A stretch of DNA of 64,000 nucleotides from Psychromonas sp. SP041 (GTDB lineage Bacteria; Pseudomonadota; Gammaproteobacteria; Enterobacterales; Psychromonadaceae): positions 186,001 to 250,000 of the forward strand of contig NZ_CBRF02000002.1 of the NCBI RefSeq assembly GCF_000470315.2, given 5' to 3'. Numbering within the stretch: position 1 is the stretch's first letter; the number at the start of each line of letters is the position of its first letter. Positions 37,568 through 46,537 of the stretch are shown here, in pieces. The notes beneath the pieces were generated by a model that made no database searches, had not been told where the DNA came from, and was given only the letters and a program-made list of their open reading frames with translations. The translations under genes were made by a program, and so were the position numbers.

Positions 37568-38764
37568 TTATGCATCTTCACTTAAACTAATATTCCGTCC
37601 ACCTAAATAACCAAAAACACCACACAATAAACTGGCTAAAGCACATAACCACAATACAGGCGCCCAACTGTCAAAATGTGAATGTAAAGCACCGGCAAGC
37701 ATCGGACCGATAGCGGCTAGTAAGTAGCCAACACATTGTGCCATTCCTGATAACGAAGCCGCTTGTCCAGAATGATGAGTACGTAAGCTTATGTAAGATA
37801 AACCTAAAATGAAAATAGCACCGGCACAAAAACCTAACGTTGTTGACCAAATAAACGCAAAGTGAGGGAAGTACAATAATCCTAAAGCACAAATAAAGCC
37901 TAAAATCGCTAACGATAGCGCGAGTATTCGTTGATCTTTTAGTTTTGATAACAAGGGTATTAGTATAATTCCCGGCAGTGCAGAGGCCATTTGAAACGCA
38001 CCATGTAATACACCTGCTTGTTGCGCATTATGCCCACCTTCCATTAATATATTCGGTAGCCATGCAATCATCACATAAGTAAAAAATGAATTGAGACCAA
38101 GGCATAAAGTAACGTGCCATGCGATGGGATGATGCCAAATCTTACCTTTGGTATGTGACTGAGTCAGATCTTTAGTCGGTTTAGTATGTTGTTTTAATTG
38201 TGGTAGCCAAATAATCAGGCTAAATAAAGTAATTAAGCCGTAACAAGCTAACGCAACTTGCCAACCAAGGTCTTTGTAAGCTGCCAATGGAATTAATAAA
38301 GCCGAATAACTACCAGCAAAAACACCCATTGATAACACATAAGCGGATGTCATCACTGCCACTTTATGTGGGAAATCTCGCTTAATTAAACTCGGTAATA
38401 AAACGTTACCAATCGCAATACCCACACCAATCACGGCTGTGCCAACATAAAGGACAATTACTGAATCAACCAAGCGTGTACTTAACCCTAAACCAATTAA
38501 TACCAATGCAATAAACAGTGATATTTCAAGACCCTGTTTTTTAGCTAAAGTTGTTGCCATAGGTGAGGCGATAGCAAATGCGAGTAATGGTAATGTGGTG
38601 AGCATGCCCGCTTGAGAAGAGGTTAGTTGAAAGCTATCAATGACTTGATCCAACACTGGGCCAATACCTGTTATTGGGCCGCGTAAGTTGGCTGCTATCA
38701 ATAAAATGCCTAAAACTAATATAATGGAGGCAAAGGGAGAGCGAGTCGGCGAAATTGAATTCAT
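37568..38764 (-). CDS. MFS transporter, CynX/NimT family
   Basis: This 398-residue inner-membrane protein has twelve helices. The pattern IAANLRGPITGIGPVLDQVI near the N-terminus and the AGMLTTLPLLAFAIASP segment are characteristic of the CynX/NimT (YeaN) branch, which includes cyanate and 2-nitroimidazole exporters. The start at ATG 38764 follows TGGAAT; an in-frame start 45 bases upstream lacks a ribosome site. It is a single gene. The substrate is unknown. Confidence 0.85.
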   Translation of the reverse strand: MNSISPTRSPFASIILVLGILLIAANLRGPITGIGPVLDQVIDSFQLTSSQAGMLTTLPLLAFAIASPMATTLAKKQGLEISLFIALVLIGLGLSTRLVDSVIVLYVGTAVIGVGIAIGNVLLPSLIKRDFPHKVAVMTSAYVLSMGVFAGSYSALLIPLAAYKDLGWQVALACYGLITLFSLIIWLPQLKQHTKPTKDLTQSHTKGKIWHHPIAWHVTLCLGLNSFFTYVMIAWLPNILMEGGHNAQQAGVLHGAFQMASALPGIILIPLLSKLKDQRILALSLAILGFICALGLLYFPHFAFIWSTTLGFCAGAIFILGLSYISLRTHHSGQAASLSGMAQCVGYLLAAIGPMLAGALHSHFDSWAPVLWLCALASLLCGVFGYLGGRNISLSEDA

Positions 38765-38968
38765 AACAATATTCCACAATATAAAAAGACGGAAGATGAT
38801 AACAGACAAGTGATTTTTATTCGTATTAAATCCTTTTATGTATTATTAATATGAAAAATACTTTTAAATAATGAATGATATAAATAATTTTAACTATCTT
38901 TTAACCCCACTTTATTAAGTCATCCGTTTATAGCAGTAACAATACTGTTTTATTTAAAAGGTGATTTT

Positions 38969-40849
38969 ATGAATAACATTCCTAATTCTATTTCCTCTCG
39001 TTCAACGACTGCATTAATAAACACAGCGAATGCTACATTTGATTTAAAAGCGGGCTCTCATTCGAAATATAAGTTAACAATGCTTAGTTTACTGGTGTTA
39101 ACTAGTTTAACGGCTTGCAATCAAAGCGGTGCTGAAAAAAATAAACAAAAAGATAAACAAATTAAAGTCGACGTTGTTAATGACGTCATTAATGAAGGCG
39201 CACAAAAACAAATAATAGTTGGACAATCCCAACAAGAGCAGGGCGATGTTTATCAAAGTGCGTTAAAAAATCATCATGTTTTACAATCAAAAGAGCTGCA
39301 TATTGCTCGCACCGCTTCAACAAAAAAAATGGCACGGACAAAGCCTTCCTCGTTAGCTAACCATTTTATAGTTAATGAGTCTTTGCCTGTTGAATTACCT
39401 GCTTTCAGCACAACTGAAGATCGAGAACATTATTTATCTTCGTTATCAAACCCTATTAAACAAGTGAGTGTCGATCCCGTTTCTACTTTTTCAATTGATG
39501 TTGATACAGGCAGTTATAGTAATAGCCGTCGTTTTTTAAACAATGGCAAGCTACCTCCCAATGATGCAGTGAGAGAGGAAGCGTTCATCAACTATTTTAA
39601 TTACAATTATGCTTCTCCTACCAATATAGACGTTCCTTTTAAAGTGCATACTGAAGTCGGTAATGCACCTTGGAATGAGCAACGACAACTAGTTAAAATT
39701 GGTATCAAAGGATTCGAGGTGGCAAAAGTAGATTTAAAATCTGCTAATTTAGTTTTTTTATTAGATGTCTCAGGATCCATGAATGCCCCTGATAAATTAC
39801 CACTTCTGACATCAAGCCTTACGATGCTAACAAAACAACTTGATGAAGATGATTCTGTTGCCATTGTCGTTTATGCAGGCGCTGCTGGTGTCGTTTTGCC
39901 TGCAACATCTGGTAATAACCATCAAATAATCACTCAAGCGCTTAACCAGTTATCTGCTGGTGGTTCAACCAACGGTGCACAAGGGATTGAACTTGCTTAC
40001 CAAATTGCTGAAAAGAACTTTAAAAAGGGGGGAGTAAATAGAGTGATTTTAGCAACCGATGGCGACTTTAATGTCGGTACGCAATCGATTGATAAACTTA
40101 AGGCGTTAATTGCTAAAAAACGTCAAACTGGTATCGCATTAACAACCTTAGGTTTTGGTCAAGGCAATTATAATGATGGTTTGATGGAACAATTAGCAAA
40201 TATTGGTAATGGTCAACATGCTTATATTGATACCATTAATGAAGCACGTAAAGTATTAGTGGATGAGCTGACGAGTACCATGCAAATTATCGCTAAAGAT
40301 GTGAAAATCCAAGTTGAATTTAACCCTCAACAAGTTGCAGAGTATCGATTGATTGGATATCAAAACCGCTTATTAGCGAATGAAGATTTTAATAATGATA
40401 AAGTAGATGCCGCTGAACTGGGAGCCGGTCATACGGTAACGGCTCTTTATGAAGTCACTTTAGTCGGGGCTAATAATAAACAAATAGACGATTTACGTTA
40501 TCAGGATTTTAATTCTCAAACTAAGCGTAATAGTAAAGAGAAACCGTCAACATTAAATAATCAAGAACTCGCCTTTGTTAAGGTACGTTATAAGCAGCCT
40601 AATAGTGATATTAGCCAATTAATCAGCCAGCCTATTTTTGCTCAAGAGTTAAATAGGTCCACCAGTAAGGACTTTCAGTTTTCGGCTGCGGTTGCTGGAT
40701 TTACGCAATTACTTAAAGGTGCAAAATATACGGTCCAATGGCAATATCAGGATTGCATAGATTTAGCCATCGAGAATAAAGGTGAAGACCACTTTGGCTA
40801 TCGTGCTGAATTTATTCAATTAGTACGTACAGCACAAGCATTGCAGTAA
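38969..40849 (+). CDS. vWA-domain lipoprotein, YfbK-like
   Basis: This 626-residue lipoprotein has the lipobox SLTAC at Cys50 after an unusually long N-region; AAGGTG upstream supports this start. A YfbK-type N-terminal domain (about 150-240, with DVDTGSYSNSRRFLN) is followed by a von Willebrand A domain (about 258-430) with an intact MIDAS motif DVSGSM. The C-terminal DUF3520-type region ends near RAEFIQLVRTAQAL. An ECF sigma factor gene follows 91 bases on, then an anti-sigma-like gene. This conserved neighbourhood suggests envelope sensing or a metal-dependent protein interaction; the role is not proven. Confidence 0.88.
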   Translation: MNNIPNSISSRSTTALINTANATFDLKAGSHSKYKLTMLSLLVLTSLTACNQSGAEKNKQKDKQIKVDVVNDVINEGAQKQIIVGQSQQEQGDVYQSALKNHHVLQSKELHIARTASTKKMARTKPSSLANHFIVNESLPVELPAFSTTEDREHYLSSLSNPIKQVSVDPVSTFSIDVDTGSYSNSRRFLNNGKLPPNDAVREEAFINYFNYNYASPTNIDVPFKVHTEVGNAPWNEQRQLVKIGIKGFEVAKVDLKSANLVFLLDVSGSMNAPDKLPLLTSSLTMLTKQLDEDDSVAIVVYAGAAGVVLPATSGNNHQIITQALNQLSAGGSTNGAQGIELAYQIAEKNFKKGGVNRVILATDGDFNVGTQSIDKLKALIAKKRQTGIALTTLGFGQGNYNDGLMEQLANIGNGQHAYIDTINEARKVLVDELTSTMQIIAKDVKIQVEFNPQQVAEYRLIGYQNRLLANEDFNNDKVDAAELGAGHTVTALYEVTLVGANNKQIDDLRYQDFNSQTKRNSKEKPSTLNNQELAFVKVRYKQPNSDISQLISQPIFAQELNRSTSKDFQFSAAVAGFTQLLKGAKYTVQWQYQDCIDLAIENKGEDHFGYRAEFIQLVRTAQALQ

Positions 40850-40940
40850 AGCACCTCAAATAGCATTATTCAAACTTAAAATACCTTAAATAAAGGTATT
40901 TAAGTAAAAGCCATCAGGTAAAAGTACAGTAAAGGGACTT

Positions 40941-41537
40941 ATGACAGAGATCGTTGATGAAAGCTTAATGCTGCAATATGCACAGGGCGATATACAAGCT
41001 TTTACTGATTTGTACACTCGCCATAAAGATAGTTTATATCGCTATTTTTTAAGGCAAAGTGCTACACCTGAATTAGCTGAAGAACTTTACCAAAATGTGT
41101 GGAGTAAGTTGATTAAAGCGCGTTCAACTTACCAAGTCAGCAGTAAATTTACTACTTGGTTATATCGTATTGCGCATAATGAATTAATTGACCATTACCG
41201 TCGTAATACAACTGAAAATAAAGTGATTGCATTGAATGTTGAAGATAAAAGAACTGAAGCCACTAATGAAGCAGAAGTAGGGCACTTAGCTGATCAACAA
41301 CAAAAAACCATTGATGAACAATTACACCTGTCGCAGCAAGCAAGCCATTTAAGGTGGTGTTTGAAGCAATTACCTCGACAACAAAAAGAAGCCTTTTTAT
41401 TGAAGCACGAATCTGGTTTCACACTCAATGAGATTGCTAAGTTAGTTGGGGAGTCAAGCGAAGGCGTTAAAAGTCGGATTCGTTATGGCATCAATAAGTT
41501 AAAGCATTGTCTAATGCATAAAATGGGGAGAGTATAA
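40941..41537 (+). CDS. ECF-type RNA polymerase sigma factor
   Basis: This 198-residue protein has sigma region 2 (about residues 15-80: LYRYFLRQSATPELAEELYQ, then FTTWLYRIAHNELIDHYR) and region 4 (about 130-190: LPRQQKEAFLLKHESGFTLN with LNEIAKLVGESSEGVKSRIRYG). It has no region 1.1 or 3, as expected for an extracytoplasmic-function sigma. The stop codon overlaps the start of the next gene by one base (TAATG), so the next protein is translationally coupled and is the likely partner anti-sigma. The vWA lipoprotein gene upstream may be both partner and target. Confidence 0.9.
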   Translation: MTEIVDESLMLQYAQGDIQAFTDLYTRHKDSLYRYFLRQSATPELAEELYQNVWSKLIKARSTYQVSSKFTTWLYRIAHNELIDHYRRNTTENKVIALNVEDKRTEATNEAEVGHLADQQQKTIDEQLHLSQQASHLRWCLKQLPRQQKEAFLLKHESGFTLNEIAKLVGESSEGVKSRIRYGINKLKHCLMHKMGRV

Positions 41538-42211
41538 TGAGTGATAAATATACTGACCATGATATTACAAGGTTTTATAGTGAAGGTTCAACTGAAAAGC
41601 CGAGTGCTGAACTAGATGCTAAAATATTAGCATTAGCAACAATACCAATAGAAACAAAGAGTCAACCCACTTTGACGTCTGCTATCCCTATAAAAAAACC
41701 AGCGCTATATCAAACTTGGTATGGGCAGCTTTCAACAGCGGCTTCATTGGTGCTAGTCACAATGCTATACCTACATAACAGTGATTCATTCCATGAACCT
41801 GCTGACAACGTAAATGAACAAGCGACTAATCAATTAATGGAAAATGAAGCGACTGGGCTTTCATCGATTAAATCGACTGAGCAACCCGTCAAGAATTCAC
41901 TTAAAAAAAGCATTAAACAGAAGGTGAACATCGAAAAACGGAGTAAAAAAGAAGTGTCGAGTATTATGGCTGATTCAACCTTGCCATCAGCATCATCGGA
42001 CACTGAAATTAGGCAATTAAATAAAGTGAAATCAATAAGCGAAATGACACCTGAAGGGGCTTTAGAAGTGACCACAACCTTTAATAAAATAGATGGTTTA
42101 TTAGCAACAGAACAAAGAGAAAAAGCAAGGGAACGACTCATCGAATTACTGCAAAAGTATCCACAATTAAAAGCAGATTTGAATGCACGTTATATGAATC
42201 TATTAATGTGA
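41537..42211 (+). CDS. Single-pass membrane protein, probable anti-sigma factor
   Basis: I do not recognise a named family. The 224-residue protein has a cytoplasmic N-terminal part (about 1-60), one membrane segment (about 64-82, STAASLVLVTMLYLH) and a low-complexity Ser/Lys-rich linker. The C-terminal helical part (about 175-224, EQREKARERLIELLQKYPQL) resembles a solitary TPR-like helix pair. Topology and coupling to the sigma gene by a one-base overlap fit an anti-sigma factor, but no zinc-binding HXXXCXXC motif is present. Confidence 0.6.
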   Translation: MSDKYTDHDITRFYSEGSTEKPSAELDAKILALATIPIETKSQPTLTSAIPIKKPALYQTWYGQLSTAASLVLVTMLYLHNSDSFHEPADNVNEQATNQLMENEATGLSSIKSTEQPVKNSLKKSIKQKVNIEKRSKKEVSSIMADSTLPSASSDTEIRQLNKVKSISEMTPEGALEVTTTFNKIDGLLATEQREKARERLIELLQKYPQLKADLNARYMNLLM

Positions 42212-42287
42212 AAGAGTTGTGAACCTTTTTCATAATAAACTGTTAGAATACTGGGAGAAAAAATAATGAGTTTAAATAGGAAAATAA

Positions 42288-42740
42288 ATGTTAATAGTAG
42301 ATTACCAAAGCAAGAGCTATCACCGTTTTTTAAATGATATGCCACAAATTGCAAACCATAAAACACGTTTTTTAATTACGTTTAATGGCGCTAATGAAAG
42401 TGATTTAGCAGCAGTCTCTGCTGACTTAACATCGTATACAAAAAGTACAGTGCAACATACAACGGCAATTATCGAAAAAGCATCTGAAAGTGCTGTTGCT
42501 GAGCTGTTTACAGAAGCACGTATTAGTAGAAATATATTGTTGTTTGAAAACTCAGATCTCTTGTTTGATAAAAAAACTGAAGTAAAAAATTCACACGAAC
42601 GTGATAATGGGTTTGACTTGAATAACCTATTTAAAAATATCGCAAAACATAACGGTATGGTTATTTTAGCAACAGATAAAAAGCAAACGTTGAGTGCGAC
42701 TATGTCGACAAAAATGGATGTAGTGATCCGTTTTAAATAA
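42288..42740 (+). CDS. Truncated, degenerate AAA+ ATPase-like protein
   Basis: This 150-residue protein resembles the part of an AAA+ ATPase from Walker B to sensor 1. The segment ILLFENSDLLFDKKTEVKNS (83-102) aligns by eye with the LLFFDEADALFGKRTEVKDS of AAA+ ATPases found with contractile injection systems and similar modules. GMVILATDKKQTL (124-136) matches the sensor-1 ILATN region. The Walker B acid pair DE is changed to EN, the arginine finger region lacks RR, and no Walker A is present, so it cannot be a normal ATPase. The ribosome site is weak. It lies 76 bases after the anti-sigma-like gene. It could be a relic or a non-catalytic subunit. Confidence 0.55.
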   Translation: MLIVDYQSKSYHRFLNDMPQIANHKTRFLITFNGANESDLAAVSADLTSYTKSTVQHTTAIIEKASESAVAELFTEARISRNILLFENSDLLFDKKTEVKNSHERDNGFDLNNLFKNIAKHNGMVILATDKKQTLSATMSTKMDVVIRFK

Positions 42741-42985
42741 TATCTTATTGAACATCATGGTTATTTAAGTTGTTCAGTTAATATGATGAGTAATGATACT
42801 GCAGCTAAAGGGGGGCAGTATTATTTGAAAATAAAGGACTTAAAAAAAACAAGCTCTTAAAAAGTAAATGCTATCAATTCCTTAAAAGAACACGTGAAAT
42901 GATAAGTTGATATGCAAGGCCCGATGACCTTGAACTTTATTATTTATTTTACTTTTATCTCTGTTTTAATTAATTCCTACCTATT

Positions 42986-43366
42986 TTATTCATCATTAAT
43001 AATTGCATAAGTACCTGTTGCATAAGCAATGAGGGAGCCTTCATCATGCAATTCTATGGTTACAAATGAAGTAGTGCGTCCTTGGCGTTTAATCGATGCT
43101 GAAGCTAACAAGTATTTCCCTAATGCAGGTTTTAAATAGTTTATCTTTATTTCCATTGTCACCGCAGTAAAGCCATCCTCAAGTCCAGAAACCGCAGCAT
43201 ACCAACCTGTATTATCCATTAACGTCGATATTACACCTCCATGTACAAAGCCTTTATGCTGTAAATGGTAAGGTTTTACATGTAACTCTACTTCTGCTTC
43301 ACCTTTAGAGAAGCCTTTTAATGAAGCGCCAGTATGTTTAAGAAATGGGAAGTTAATATCCTTCAT
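42986..43366 (-). CDS. PaaI-type hotdog thioesterase
   Basis: This 126-residue cytoplasmic thioesterase has the hotdog fold. The segment HKGFVHGGVISTLMDNTGWY (about 36-55) carries the conserved HGG and the likely catalytic Asp. AVTMEIKINYLKPA and GRTTSFVTIEL follow, typical of the PaaI/YdiI acyl-CoA thioesterase group. Length is normal. AAGGAATA precedes the ATG. The acyl-CoA substrate cannot be named. It stands alone on the minus strand. Confidence 0.85.
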   Translation of the reverse strand: MKDINFPFLKHTGASLKGFSKGEAEVELHVKPYHLQHKGFVHGGVISTLMDNTGWYAAVSGLEDGFTAVTMEIKINYLKPALGKYLLASASIKRQGRTTSFVTIELHDEGSLIAYATGTYAIINDE

Positions 43367-43748
43367 ACGTTATTCCTTTGTTAAATTGAAATTAGGTTCA
43401 TAAAAATAGAAAGTATAAGCTTTTCTGGCTTATTAGTTGGAGTGGCCTATAAAAATTAGTATATGGGTATACTATTGTTTTTACTATGCTCTTTTAGTCT
43501 TAGGGTAGTAATCAATTAAGAAAAGTGATTTATCATTAGTTTTAATGAATGGGTCATATTTAACTTACCATCATTAAAGTAGAGGTGTTATGGTTGTACC
43601 AATACTTTTATTTTATACTAAAATTATAAAAGAAAGACTGTGTATAAAAGACGGTATAGAAAAGAAAAATTATGTGGTTATTTTTGATTTCAGTATGATT
43701 TCGGCTTTACGGTCGAAGTAAATATTTAAATTAATATCAGGGCTATTT

Positions 43749-44714
43749 ATGAAACAAGCAGATATTCCATTAAATGAAAAAGAACGTCTTAAAGTGCTCA
43801 AATCTATTAATGTACTTGATACCGTTGCCGAAGAACGCTTCGATCGTATTACGCGTATGGCGAAAAGAATGTTTAATGTGCCTATTGCATTGATTTCATT
43901 AGTCGATGAAAGTCGCCAATGGTTTAAATCTTGTATTGGCTTAGATATTAGTGAAGCTTCTCGAGAAATCTCTTTCTGTGGCCATGCGATATTAGGTGAT
44001 GACGTTTTTATTATTCCAGCCGCTAGTAAAGATGAACGTTTTTTTGATAACCCGATGGTTGTTGAGGAGCCTTATGCTGAATTTTATGCAGGTTGCCCGC
44101 TAACCGTGAATGGCTACCGTTTAGGCACATTATGCCTTGTTGATCATATTGAACGGACTTTTAATAATGAAGATATCGCTGCACTAAAAGATCTTGCTGC
44201 GACGGTTGCTTTAGAACTGTCTGCTGTACAAATAGCAACGCATGATGACCTGACTGGCCTGTTAAACAGACGAGGTTTCCTTTCTATGGCGCACAATACA
44301 TTAAGTTTAAGCGTTAGAAATGAATTCCCCGTCACGTTAGCTTATTTAGATTTAGATAAGTTTAAAGCAATTAATGATAATTTTGGCCATGCGACGGGTG
44401 ACCTTGTTCTAAGTACATTTTCAACATTATTAAGTGGCTCTTTTAGAGAATCAGATATTATTGCGAGGTTAGGTGGAGATGAGTTTGTTGTGTTATTGAG
44501 CAGCACTTCAATGACAGAGGCGAAAAAGGTTATTGATCAGTTTGAAATGACGTTACAGTCCTATCTAGAACAGAAAGAACCTGCGTTAGATGTCTCATTT
44601 TCATTTGGAATAGCAGAATTTGACCATAAAAAGCATGAAACGATTGATGCATTATTAGCTGAAGCAGATACACAGATGTATAAATATAAACATGCTAGAA
44701 AGAAGAGTGAGTAG
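43749..44714 (+). CDS. GAF-GGDEF diguanylate cyclase
   Basis: This 321-residue soluble protein has an N-terminal GAF domain (about 20-150). It contains the GAF pattern RITRMAKRMFNVPIALISLV, CGHAILGDDVFIIPAA and CPLTVNGYRLGTLCLVD. The C-terminal GGDEF domain (about 160-320) has an intact RLGGDEF (242-246), so it should make c-di-GMP. The RxxD inhibitory site before GGDEF is not obvious. The GAF ligand is unknown. A 159-bp mobile element lies 98 bases downstream. Confidence 0.92.
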   Translation: MKQADIPLNEKERLKVLKSINVLDTVAEERFDRITRMAKRMFNVPIALISLVDESRQWFKSCIGLDISEASREISFCGHAILGDDVFIIPAASKDERFFDNPMVVEEPYAEFYAGCPLTVNGYRLGTLCLVDHIERTFNNEDIAALKDLAATVALELSAVQIATHDDLTGLLNRRGFLSMAHNTLSLSVRNEFPVTLAYLDLDKFKAINDNFGHATGDLVLSTFSTLLSGSFRESDIIARLGGDEFVVLLSSTSMTEAKKVIDQFEMTLQSYLEQKEPALDVSFSFGIAEFDHKKHETIDALLAEADTQMYKYKHARKKSE

Positions 44715-44812
44715 ACTGGTTACTAAGGTTTCAGGATTTATGTGTAGAGACTTTTTTAGGGCCTGCGTTGAGAGGTTAAACTTTAAGCAAGTTAGGTTAA
44801 GCATAGTAATAA

Positions 44813-44971
44813 TACCAAAAGAATTAATAAGGTGATCATTCTTGCTGGTTAAAATCACCCCTAACTGCGTTGCGAGTTTTGAAGTGAGAACAACTATCTC
44901 CTACAACTCACGCCTTATTAGTGTTAATTTTTCCTGCGCAATCTCTGATCACTTATTTAATCCCATTGGCA
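44813..44971 (+). mobile_element. MITE-like element, family A, copy 3
   Basis: This 159-bp copy has TACCAAAAGAATTAATAAGG at the left and a slightly altered right end (TTGGCA in place of TTGGTA). TAA flanks both sides (44810-44812, 44972-44974). The gap from 44715 to 45114 holds nothing else recognised. Confidence 0.85.
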
Positions 44972-45114
44972 TAAAACATTAAGCCTACAATCTATTTTCT
45001 ATAACCTATTTTCTACAATATTGCTGATAACCGTTCTCAATAGTAGAGTAGCAATCAGCATTTTTCTTATTTTTAATGATTCACTTTTAATGATTTATTT
45101 TCAATTATTTACTT

Positions 45115-45720
45115 TTAACTTTTAATAAATAATTCAGGGTTAATAGAAGGATAAGCAAATGATTTATGTTGCTGAATCTCTTCAAGTGACAAACCTTGTA
45201 ATTCATAGGGAAAAACGACCCAGTCATCAGTCGCATTCACAAAATAATCTGGACCGCTATTTTCAGGTAATGATGCTTTCTTCCAGACCGTTGCAATTCT
45301 CACATCAGCAGGCATATTACGTTTAAGCCTTGCTTTGAGTTCGTTAATCACCGCATCTGCATTTTTTCCTGAACGGTACATGTCATCAACGATCAGTAAC
45401 TTATCATCAGCATTTAACTTTTTAACTAAATAAGTTAATCCGTGTACATGGATAGGTTGATCGCCATCAGCTTGTTGATGATAACTATCAACACCACCGT
45501 ATGACGTTCGAATAGAAATATGGTCGGTTTGTACACCGAGGGTCTGTAAACATTCTTGTACATAGATACCAACTGAACTACCGCCGCGCCATAAACCCAC
45601 AATAAAGGTTGGTTTAAAGTCACTAGCCATAATTTGCGTTGCTAGCTGAAATGACTCCTCGATTAACGTATCTTCATCTAAAAATATTTTTTCACCATAT
45701 TTAGCCAAGAAATCACCCAT
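45115..45720 (-). CDS. Phosphoribosyltransferase-family protein with altered PRPP loop
   Basis: This 201-residue type-I PRTase-fold protein is a clear paralogue of the divergent neighbour; both share SDFKPTFIV, WRGG, VHGL, YLVK and NMP.DVRIA. The PRPP loop reads LIVDDMYRSGKN, where active enzymes have DDVYDTGRS; the D-T-G is replaced by R-S-G, so catalysis may be weakened or the substrate changed. Hypoxanthine/guanine-type transfer is suggested by similarity. It has no strong ribosome site. The pair lies head to head across 107 bases and is probably co-regulated. Confidence 0.8.
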   Translation of the reverse strand: MGDFLAKYGEKIFLDEDTLIEESFQLATQIMASDFKPTFIVGLWRGGSSVGIYVQECLQTLGVQTDHISIRTSYGGVDSYHQQADGDQPIHVHGLTYLVKKLNADDKLLIVDDMYRSGKNADAVINELKARLKRNMPADVRIATVWKKASLPENSGPDYFVNATDDWVVFPYELQGLSLEEIQQHKSFAYPSINPELFIKS

Positions 45721-45827
45721 TTAATATGTTATGTTTGCAGGATTTTGAATCAAAAAATTAGAACATAAAGAAGATTTTTATTCAATCTTTAGTGGCACTA
45801 TCTTTAATGTTTTTACTTGGAACTAAC

Positions 45828-46406
45828 ATGGCTGATAAACAATATTTAACTGCGCAAAACCTATTAGAAGATTCTTATGCATTAGCTCGTAATATTCTAG
45901 ATAGTGACTTTAAACCTACTTTTATTGTTGCTGTTTGGCGTGGTGGAGCACCAATTGGTATAGCGGTTCAGGAATTTCTCGCTGTTCACGGTATTCAATC
46001 TGATCATATCGCGATTAGAACATCTTCGTATGCTGCTGCAATTGATCAACAGCAGAAAGAAGTTAAAGTGCACGGTTTAAACTACTTAGTTAAGAACCTT
46101 CAGCACCATGATAAGTTATTATTAGTTGATGATGTTTATGATACGGGCCGCTCTATCGAAGCTATTATTAAAGAGCTACATAGAAAAACCAGATTGAATA
46201 TGCCAGAAGATGTCAGAATTGCAGTGCCTTATTACAAGCCTTCACGTAATCAAACAGATCGTGTGCCTGATTATTATCTACATGAAACAGATGCTTGGTT
46301 AAAATATCCACATTCGTTAGAAGGGTTGTCAGCAGAAGATATCGCTGTGAAACGTCCTCGTTTATATGAAATTATTAAAGACTTCTTGCCAGCTACAAAT
46401 CAATAA
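45828..46406 (+). CDS. Hypoxanthine-type phosphoribosyltransferase
   Basis: This 192-residue cytoplasmic enzyme transfers phosphoribose from PRPP to a purine base, probably hypoxanthine or guanine. The PRPP loop is canonical (LLLVDDVYDTGRSIEAII), and the flexible WRGGAPIGIAVQEFL and DHIAIRTSSY motifs match the small PRTases of Vibrio-like bacteria. I chose ATG 45828, which has GGAAC upstream, not a start 36 bases earlier. Divergently paired with a paralogue whose PRPP loop is altered. It could salvage purines released by the extracellular nucleotidase set downstream. Confidence 0.85.
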   Translation: MADKQYLTAQNLLEDSYALARNILDSDFKPTFIVAVWRGGAPIGIAVQEFLAVHGIQSDHIAIRTSSYAAAIDQQQKEVKVHGLNYLVKNLQHHDKLLLVDDVYDTGRSIEAIIKELHRKTRLNMPEDVRIAVPYYKPSRNQTDRVPDYYLHETDAWLKYPHSLEGLSAEDIAVKRPRLYEIIKDFLPATNQ

Positions 46407-46537
46407 ATAGTTTATTAAATTGCACTTGTAATTAATCAAGTGCAATCACTTTCATTTAAAATAACTTAATTTTGAAACCCTCTAACAGGTATTGGCTACT
46501 TTATTCAATAAAACACATTCGATACCCATTACCGTTC

